From positions 1 to 7,509 of the forward strand of contig JACMKL010000024.1 of the NCBI GenBank assembly GCA_014380105.1: a stretch of DNA of 7,509 nucleotides, read 5' to 3'. This document shows, piece after piece, positions 1-5,239 of this stretch; position 1 is the first letter of the stretch, and each line of letters opens with the position of its first letter. The notes under the pieces are model-generated. The model worked only from the letters and a program-made list of their open reading frames with translations. It was not told the origin of the DNA and did not search any database. The position numbers and the translations under genes are program-made. This stretch comes from Candidatus Melainabacteria bacterium. GTDB taxonomy: Bacteria > Cyanobacteriota > Vampirovibrionia > Obscuribacterales > Obscuribacteraceae.

Positions 1-105
1 CTCTCAGCCTTTAAGAGAAACGGCGAATAGCTTTAATACCTTTTGGGGTTGTTTTTGATTACACCATTCTCTACCAGTTGGTTTAGAATGGAATCAATTT
101 GAACC

Positions 106-110
106 AAAGG
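106..110 (+). promoter_or_regulatory. Ribosome binding site of the YdeP-type oxidoreductase gene
   Basis: AAAGG lies 8 bases before the ATG at 119, a normal Shine-Dalgarno spacing. It supports this start over any internal Met. The nearby ATG at 88 is in a different frame and quickly meets a stop. Confidence 0.6.
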
Positions 111-118
111 CGATCTAG

Positions 119-2452
119 ATGAAAGACGAAAATTCCGGCGAAAAGAAAGCGGTCAGAAAAAAGAAGGAAGCAAAATTTTCGCAGAAAAATTACACTCATC
201 CTGCAGCCGCATGGGGTGCAGCATTGAGCGTTGGTCGAATCTTGGTCGAACAAAAAGCGATCGTGCAAGGTGTCGAAGCGATCTTTCAAATGAACCATGA
301 AAATGGTGGCTACGATTGTCCAGGATGTGCATGGCCGGACGATCGCAAAGGTCTGAAAATGGACATTTGCGAAAATGGAATTAAGCACGTCACCTGGGAA
401 ATGACTTCAAAGCGTGTCGGACGAGAATTTTTCGCAAAGCATAGTGTGAGCGAACTTACCGATTGGAGTGAGTTTGAACTCGAAAACGAGGGACGACTGA
501 CTGAGCCTATGGTTTATAACTCGGCTACCGATCATTACGATCCGATTAGCTGGGACGCCGCTTTTGCACTGATTGGAAAACATTTGAAGACGCTGTCGTC
601 ACCGAATGAGGCAAGCTTTTATACCTCTGGACGACTTTCAAACGAAGCTACCTTTCTCTATCAACTATTCGCTCGCGAATTTGGCACTAATAATTTACCT
701 GATTGCTCAAATATGTGCCACGAAGCTAGTGGGCGTGCGTTGAAAGCGGCTATTGGTACCGGGAAAGGCACCGTCGATCTTGATGATTGGCATAAGGCTG
801 ATGCTGTCTTTGTAATAGGCGTCAACGTTGCTACCAATGCACCACGCATGCTGACTGCACTTGGCGAAGGCGTGAAAGAACGCGATATGAAAATTGTGCA
901 TATCAATCCGCTAATAGAAGTCGCTGCAACCAATGCGATCACGCCCCACGATATTATGGATATGCTGCTATTTAAAGCAACCAAAACAAGCTCACTAAAT
1001 ATGCAACCGAGAATTGGTGGTGACCTCGCTGTCATGCGTGGAATGGGCAAATATCTGCTTGAGCAGTGGGCTAGCGACCAAAGTGTAATCAACAAGATTT
1101 TCATAGATGCTCATACCGCTGGTTTTGAAGAATACAAGATTGCCTGCGAGCAAACCTCTTGGGCCGATATTGAAATTCAGTCAGGGTTGACGCGCAATGA
1201 AATCATAAAGGCTGCTGAAATTTATCGACAAGCCAACGCCTGTATCATTAGTTGGTGCCTTGGTATTACGCAGCATGAGTATGGCGTTGACACCATTAGA
1301 GAAATGGTGAATGTTTTACTTCTACGCGGCAACATTGGTCGTGAAGGCGCCGGTCCCTGTCCTATTCGTGGACATAGTAATGTCCAGGGCAATCGTACTT
1401 GTGGCATTCACCATGCACCTCCGGAAGAATGGCTGGCCAAAATGGATGCTGCCTGCAACATTACTTCGCCACGTCAGCAGGGCTTAGACACTGTCAGGAC
1501 AATTGAAGGCATGCAGACTGGTGCGGTAAAAGTTTTTGTTGGCATGGGCGGTAATTTTGCCATTGCAACACCTGATACTGCCTACACTTTCGAAGCGTTG
1601 CGACGCTGCCCGCTGACCGTGCAAATTAGCACCAAACTCAATCGTAGTCACATTGTGCACGGTAAAGAAGCGCTTATTTTGCCTTGTTTGGGTAGGACCG
1701 AGGTGGATGAGCAAACATCTGGACCGCAACAGGTTACGGTTGAAGATTCGATGAGCATGGTGCACCTGTCCAAAGGACTGAAAAAGCCAGCTTCAGAATA
1801 TCTCAAATCCGAGTGCGCCATCATCTGTGGTATCGCTCAGGCGACACTAGTAAACTCGAAGACTTCATGGCAAAAGTATATGGACAATTATGATTTGGTC
1901 CGGGATGTGATGTCGGAAGCACTAGTTGGATTTGAGGATTTCAATCGGAGAGTCAGGCAACCTCTTGGTTTTCGTGTTGGTCAACCAGCGCGTCAATTAA
2001 CATTCTTGACCCCTACAGGGAAAGCAAATTTTTCATCCGCACCATTAATGGATACTTTGCCACCAGAAGGTAAACTTCTGCTTTGCACCGTGCGCTCACA
2101 CGATCAGTTCAACACAACAATCTATTCTGACAATGATCGTTATCGCGGTGTCAAAAATTTGCGAAAACTGGTGTTCTTGAACAGTGAAGATATGCTCGAA
2201 AGAGGTCTGGATGATTACTCCACAATTGATATCACCAGCTATGCCAAAGATGGCAGCGAAAGATATTTGAAGGGCTTCACGGCCGTTAAGTACAATATTC
2301 CGAGGGGTTGCGCGGCAGGCTACATGCCCGAATGCAATGTACTTTGTGGGATTGGTGACTTCAGTAAACAATCTGACCAACCCACAATGAAACGGATTGT
2401 CATCGATATTAAATTGTCCGAAAAGGAAGAATCAGACGGAGTTGTGAATTAG
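119..2452 (+). CDS. ydeP: FdhF/YdeP-family molybdopterin oxidoreductase (formate-dehydrogenase-like alpha subunit)
   Basis: This 777-residue protein has the full length of the YdeP-type branch of the molybdopterin oxidoreductase superfamily (E. coli YdeP is about 760 residues). It is predicted to be cytoplasmic, with a Lys/Glu-rich N-terminus (residues 1-24) and no Tat or Sec signal. Visible landmarks are the family block YDCPGCAWPD at 65-74, the molybdenum site NMCHEASGRA around C200-H201, a pterin-binding stretch WHKADAVFVIGVN at 224-236, LLRGNIGREGAGPCPIRGHS at 401-420, and a C-terminal molydopterin-dinucleotide-binding domain from about 650 to 765. C200-H201 aligns with Sec140-His141 of E. 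coli FdhF, and C200 is encoded by TGC, so this is a Cys enzyme. Only C67, C70 and C84 are present in the N-terminal cysteine region, so the classical four-Cys [4Fe-4S] pattern is incomplete. The adjoining fdhD implies a sulfurated Mo-bis-PGD cofactor. The substrate is unproven: YdeP proteins are linked to acid resistance, and formate oxidation is only a possibility. Family assignment is strong and function is weak. Confidence 0.93.
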   Translation: MKDENSGEKKAVRKKKEAKFSQKNYTHPAAAWGAALSVGRILVEQKAIVQGVEAIFQMNHENGGYDCPGCAWPDDRKGLKMDICENGIKHVTWEMTSKRVGREFFAKHSVSELTDWSEFELENEGRLTEPMVYNSATDHYDPISWDAAFALIGKHLKTLSSPNEASFYTSGRLSNEATFLYQLFAREFGTNNLPDCSNMCHEASGRALKAAIGTGKGTVDLDDWHKADAVFVIGVNVATNAPRMLTALGEGVKERDMKIVHINPLIEVAATNAITPHDIMDMLLFKATKTSSLNMQPRIGGDLAVMRGMGKYLLEQWASDQSVINKIFIDAHTAGFEEYKIACEQTSWADIEIQSGLTRNEIIKAAEIYRQANACIISWCLGITQHEYGVDTIREMVNVLLLRGNIGREGAGPCPIRGHSNVQGNRTCGIHHAPPEEWLAKMDAACNITSPRQQGLDTVRTIEGMQTGAVKVFVGMGGNFAIATPDTAYTFEALRRCPLTVQISTKLNRSHIVHGKEALILPCLGRTEVDEQTSGPQQVTVEDSMSMVHLSKGLKKPASEYLKSECAIICGIAQATLVNSKTSWQKYMDNYDLVRDVMSEALVGFEDFNRRVRQPLGFRVGQPARQLTFLTPTGKANFSSAPLMDTLPPEGKLLLCTVRSHDQFNTTIYSDNDRYRGVKNLRKLVFLNSEDMLERGLDDYSTIDITSYAKDGSERYLKGFTAVKYNIPRGCAAGYMPECNVLCGIGDFSKQSDQPTMKRIVIDIKLSEKEESDGVVN
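2438..2441 (+). promoter_or_regulatory. Ribosome binding site for fdhD inside the end of the upstream gene
   Basis: GGAG lies 11 bases before the fdhD ATG, within the last codons of the oxidoreductase gene. The spacing is slightly long. Because the stop TAG at 2450-2452 touches the ATG at 2453, translation of fdhD is probably coupled to the upstream gene. Confidence 0.4.
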
Positions 2453-3304
2453 ATGAACTCGGGCGATAGTGGTCAAAATATTGTTCTGGTAGAAACGCAA
2501 CGCGTGCGTGGTGACAGCACCGAGATTTTTACGGACAGTCTTTCCGTTGAAGAACCATTAGAAATTCAAATCGAAGTCAGAATTGACGGTATCAGAGTAA
2601 AGCGGTCTGTGGCAGTCACAATGCGCACGCCAGGCAACGATTCGGAATTGGCTACCGGTTTTCTATTTACTGAAGGAATTATCACCAAACAGTCTGACAT
2701 TGGAATTATCACGGCGGAAAAAAACAACATCGTCAAAGTTGTTTTAAATGATGATGTTATCGTCGATTTCAAAAGTCTCGACCGGCATTCGTTTGTAGCT
2801 TCCAGCTGTGGCGTCTGTGGCAAGAAGACGATTGAAGCTGTGATGGAGCGCTGCGAATATAAAGTACCGACAGATACGCTTACAATTGCATCAGATGTTA
2901 TTTCATCACTGCCCGGTATGTTGCGCAGCTGGCAGGAAGATTTCGATGCCACTGGTGGCGTTCACGCCTCAGCCCTATTTAATTCTGATGGTCTGTTGAT
3001 TGATCTGCGCGAAGACGTTGGTCGTCACAATGCCTTGGACAAACTACTAGGATCACAGCTCCTTCACGATAACTTACCGTTGTCGCAAAGAATTCTTTTA
3101 CTCAGTGGTAGGGCAAGCTTTGAACTTGTCCAAAAAGCTGCTCATGCAGGAATTACTATTGTTGCCGCAGTTGGTGCGCCTTCCAGCCTGGCAGTCGAAC
3201 TCGCCAAAAACACTGGCATCACTCTGCTCGGATTTGTTCGAGATGGTCGCTTCAATATTTATAGCGGGAGCGAACGCATTAAGGTATCGCAACCGGCGCT
3301 TTAG
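2453..3304 (+). CDS. fdhD: Formate dehydrogenase accessory sulfurtransferase FdhD
   Basis: This 283-residue protein is close to the length of E. coli FdhD (277). FdhD takes sulfur from the cysteine desulfurase IscS and passes it to the Mo-bis-PGD cofactor of formate-dehydrogenase-type enzymes, which are inactive without it. The diagnostic motif SSCGVCGKKTIEAV starts at residue 117. Its C119 and C122 match the sulfur-carrying Cys121/Cys124 of E. coli FdhD. Other family blocks are LSVEEPLEI (30-38), TPGNDSELATGFLFTEGI (59-76), TGGVHASALF (167-176), LREDVGRHNALDK (185-197), LLSGRASFELVQKAA (216-230) and GAPSSLAVELA (241-251). The gene starts at the base after the upstream stop codon, so the pair is an operon and the molybdoenzyme next door is the obvious client. 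Its 3' end overlaps the convergent cupin gene by 26 bases. It is cytoplasmic and complete. Confidence 0.97.
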   Translation: MNSGDSGQNIVLVETQRVRGDSTEIFTDSLSVEEPLEIQIEVRIDGIRVKRSVAVTMRTPGNDSELATGFLFTEGIITKQSDIGIITAEKNNIVKVVLNDDVIVDFKSLDRHSFVASSCGVCGKKTIEAVMERCEYKVPTDTLTIASDVISSLPGMLRSWQEDFDATGGVHASALFNSDGLLIDLREDVGRHNALDKLLGSQLLHDNLPLSQRILLLSGRASFELVQKAAHAGITIVAAVGAPSSLAVELAKNTGITLLGFVRDGRFNIYSGSERIKVSQPAL

Positions 3305-4439
3305 GTTTGCTGAATAGTTGCTCACCACTGCGCAATCCGTCGATGATATTGGGAGACACGCTGAAATTGGTTTCGAGCACAGCCTTAGGTGTTTTCGCAA
3401 GCCATTCCGTTAGCGAAATTTCTTCGTAATGACCGGAATTGAATACCGCTAACATCTCGCACTCGCTGTCACCGATTGTCTCGATGTAGTGTCCATATCC
3501 CATCGGAACATAACCGACATCGCCAGGTCCAAAGTCGCGTGTGATCTTGCGTCCTTGTGACCCAAACACAGTCATTCGTGCTTTGCCGGCGATGTAATAC
3601 TGCCATTCGTCAGCGTTTGGATGCCAGTGCAACTGCCTCATTGCGTATGGTTTCATTTTCAAAATCGCACCCGACATCGTAGTCGAAATTGGGAATTGCT
3701 TTTGATCAACCAGATTGAAGCTACCACCACTAGTTACTTTTGGAATTTTTGAACCAAGTCTGAAGCGATGTGTGAGTGGTGGAGGATTTTCGGTACCAGC
3801 TGCCGGATCGAGTGGCAGTGGACCTGGAACTGGACCCTGGCTTATGTAGACTTCTTTCTTGGGCATGTTGGAAAAGGCAGAAACAGGCATGCCAAAGTTT
3901 TTACTCAAAACATCAGGCGGCGTCTGAGCGAGCCAATCACTGACGCTGAACGTTGCAAATTCAGAGAAATATCCGCTATCGAATACCAGGATGAAATGGC
4001 ATTCTTCATTACCTGTTCCCTGGATAGAGTGTCCGTGTCCGCGAGGGAAATACCAGACATCTCCGGGACCAAAATCTTTGATTTCAGAATGGCCTTCCGG
4101 ATCAATGACTGTGATTCTGCAGTGACCGGCGACTACATATGCCCATTCGGCTGCGTTGGCGTGCCAGTGCAATTCACGCAGACCGCCCGGTTTTAAGAAC
4201 ATCGAGACGCCCGCTAGTCCCTTTGAAATCGGAAAATTCTTCGCTGTCGCTTCGTTTGAAGCACCGCCCGGATGTTCTTTCAGAGGTTGTTTGCCGAGCT
4301 CGTATTTGATTTCCGGCATGGCAGCGTCAGGCGTGGCAGCCTTATCGTCAGTCTGTGCGAAGGCGGCGACCGTTGTTGTTGCCAAGATTATGCCTGCGGC
4401 GGACAGGGCAGTCTTGAGTCGAGATATCCGAAAAACCAT
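3279..4439 (-). CDS. oxdC: Secreted bicupin, oxalate decarboxylase family
   Basis: This 386-residue protein has an N-terminal signal peptide (about 1-28, hydrophobic core 11-27, likely cut in AFA|QT), so it acts outside the cytoplasmic membrane. Two cupin domains follow (about 70-180 and 245-355). Each keeps the full manganese-binding set of Bacillus OxdC: H91, H93, E98, H137 in domain I and H271, H273, E278, H317 in domain II. The oxalate-binding arginines are also present (R88, R268). The domain I lid, SENS in OxdC with catalytic Glu162, reads S159-E160-F161-A162, so the decarboxylation glutamate is kept but its two following neighbours differ. The domain II residue matching OxdC Glu333 is A331. 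Known family chemistry is Mn- and O2-dependent conversion of oxalate to formate and CO2, which uses a proton. The start is firm: an in-frame TGA lies 11 codons upstream with no other start between, and AGGAG sits 10 bases before the ATG. Decarboxylase is more likely than oxidase, but activity on oxalate is inferred. Confidence 0.93.
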   Translation of the reverse strand: MVFRISRLKTALSAAGIILATTTVAAFAQTDDKAATPDAAMPEIKYELGKQPLKEHPGGASNEATAKNFPISKGLAGVSMFLKPGGLRELHWHANAAEWAYVVAGHCRITVIDPEGHSEIKDFGPGDVWYFPRGHGHSIQGTGNEECHFILVFDSGYFSEFATFSVSDWLAQTPPDVLSKNFGMPVSAFSNMPKKEVYISQGPVPGPLPLDPAAGTENPPPLTHRFRLGSKIPKVTSGGSFNLVDQKQFPISTTMSGAILKMKPYAMRQLHWHPNADEWQYYIAGKARMTVFGSQGRKITRDFGPGDVGYVPMGYGHYIETIGDSECEMLAVFNSGHYEEISLTEWLAKTPKAVLETNFSVSPNIIDGLRSGEQLFSKPKAPVAIP

Positions 4440-4449
4440 GAGAGAGCGG

Positions 4450-4454
4450 CTCCT
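4450..4454 (-). promoter_or_regulatory. Ribosome binding site of the bicupin gene
   Basis: Reads AGGAG on the - strand, 10 bases before the ATG at 4439. It supports the chosen start and therefore the signal peptide. Confidence 0.65.
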
Positions 4455-4468
4455 AAAAATAGAATCCG

Positions 4469-4497
4469 ATCATATCCACTTGAAAAATAGTTCTAAA
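4469..4497 (-). promoter_or_regulatory. Candidate sigma-70-type promoter for the bicupin gene
   Basis: On the - strand, TTTAGA (4492-4497, 4 of 6 to the -35 consensus) and TATGAT (4469-4474, 5 of 6 to the -10 consensus) are separated by exactly 17 bases. A transcript would begin near 4462 and give a leader of about 20-25 bases containing the AGGAG. This suggests the cupin can be transcribed independently of the quinone reductase gene upstream. It rests on consensus matching alone. Confidence 0.4.
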
Positions 4498-4524
4498 TTG
4501 CTGAGCTTGAAAGTGAGTAGATGT

Positions 4525-5163
4525 TCACGAGAAACTCAATATTTTCTCCCTATATCTATCCAGCTCACCTTTGCGCTGTTCGTCAGTCAGATGAGCAGGA
4601 CCGAATACAACATGCGATTCAAGCGCTTCAAAGCCCACAAATTCAAAAATGCCGTGATTAATTGGACGGAGAATTGAATGTAAGTCTCCGTGGCTTCCGC
4701 CTGTAGAGTAGGTCGCGGCAGGTCCGCCAGTGGTTATTGAGCAAAATGCTCTCTTCCCCTTAAATCGACCGGTATCGTAAAGTATTTTCCTTGAGTAAGT
4801 ACGTCCCATCGCGAGAGTGCGATCAACCCAGCCCTTCAAAATCGCAGGCAGTCCAAACCACCATAATGGGAATTGAAAAATAAGCAAGTCGCACCATTCA
4901 AGATTTTGCATTTCAGATTCTACGTCTTTAGCAAAGCCACCACATTCAGTTGCATGCAATTCTTCGATTTGTTGTTTGTAGTATTCGCCATCCTTGACGG
5001 TTGTGAAGTTTTTCCGGTCGGAAACTGGATTGTAATTCATTTGATAGAGGTCTGAGACCCGCACTTCATGCCCTTTTTCCTCAAAGGTTTTAACTGCAAT
5101 GTCTAAAAGTGCGCCGTTGAAACTCTTGGGCTCTGGGTGGGCGTGTACGATAAAGACTTTCAT
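4525..5163 (-). CDS. NAD(P)H:quinone oxidoreductase, NQO1/NQO2-like flavodoxin-fold flavoprotein
   Basis: This complete 212-residue cytoplasmic protein belongs to the flavodoxin-like fold (Flavodoxin_2) quinone reductase family. These FAD or FMN enzymes reduce quinones by two electrons from NAD(P)H, avoiding semiquinone radicals. It begins with the flavin-phosphate loop HAHPEPKSFNGAL (7-19), followed by FPLWWFGLPAILKGWVDR (98-115), the main family signature lining the flavin and active site, and TTGGPAATYSTGGSHGD (144-160). Y152 and H158 have the same spacing as the catalytic Tyr155/His161 relay of NQO1, which favours true quinone reductase activity over a generic flavodoxin. Length is shorter than mammalian NQO1, as usual for bacterial members. 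AAGAGG (5170-5175) lies 6 bases before the ATG. It is on the same strand as the cupin gene with an 85-base gap, so co-transcription is possible but not shown. A near-palindrome upstream may be its operator. The physiological substrate is unknown. Confidence 0.92.
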   Translation of the reverse strand: MKVFIVHAHPEPKSFNGALLDIAVKTFEEKGHEVRVSDLYQMNYNPVSDRKNFTTVKDGEYYKQQIEELHATECGGFAKDVESEMQNLEWCDLLIFQFPLWWFGLPAILKGWVDRTLAMGRTYSRKILYDTGRFKGKRAFCSITTGGPAATYSTGGSHGDLHSILRPINHGIFEFVGFEALESHVVFGPAHLTDEQRKGELDRYREKILSFS

Positions 5164-5169
5164 GTTAAA

Positions 5170-5175
5170 CCTCTT
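5170..5175 (-). promoter_or_regulatory. Ribosome binding site of the quinone reductase gene
   Basis: Reads AAGAGG on the - strand, 6 bases before the ATG at 5163, supporting that start. Confidence 0.6.
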
Positions 5176-5196
5176 GATACCAATGTCGAAATAAAT

Positions 5197-5215
5197 TGGC
5201 TAAATGATTTTGCCA
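5197..5215. promoter_or_regulatory. 19-base near-palindrome, candidate operator upstream of the quinone reductase gene
   Basis: The sequence is TGGC-T-AAAT-G-ATTT-T-GCCA: two 9-base half sites around a central G, with eight of nine pairs matching and a single T/T mismatch. It lies 34-52 bases upstream of the ATG at 5163, where a repressor or activator site would be expected. With only one central base it cannot form a tight hairpin without opening several A/T pairs, so a protein-binding site is more likely than a terminator. No regulator gene is in the window. Confidence 0.4.
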
Positions 5216-5239
5216 TGTTTGAATTCCTGACATTATGGT

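Noticed and set aside
73..82. Small inverted repeat ACCA-GT-TGGT upstream of the oxidoreductase gene.
   Set aside because: Four-base arms are expected by chance, and extension on both sides fails to pair cleanly.
55..89. Possible promoter for the oxidoreductase operon: TTGATT (55-60) and TAGAAT (84-89).
   Set aside because: The spacer is 23 bases, too long for a sigma-70 promoter. No better pair was found in 1-118, so the promoter may lie to the left of the window.
716..718. Selenocysteine at the molybdenum ligand position of the FdhF-like enzyme.
   Set aside because: The codon is TGC, so the ligand is cysteine.
661..1104. Long antisense open frame (147 codons) opposite the oxidoreductase gene.
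   Set aside because: It lies wholly inside a well-supported conserved gene, and its translation has no recognisable domain.
3289..3310. Imperfect hairpin GCAACC/GGTTTGC across the fdhD-cupin junction, considered as a bidirectional terminator.
   Set aside because: The stem is short with a bulge, and no T-run follows on either strand.
4156..4677. Open frame of 173 codons on the + strand over the cupin 5' end and the quinone reductase 3' end.
   Set aside because: It overlaps two clearly conserved genes and the cupin promoter region, and its product has no family features. It is best explained as a shadow frame.
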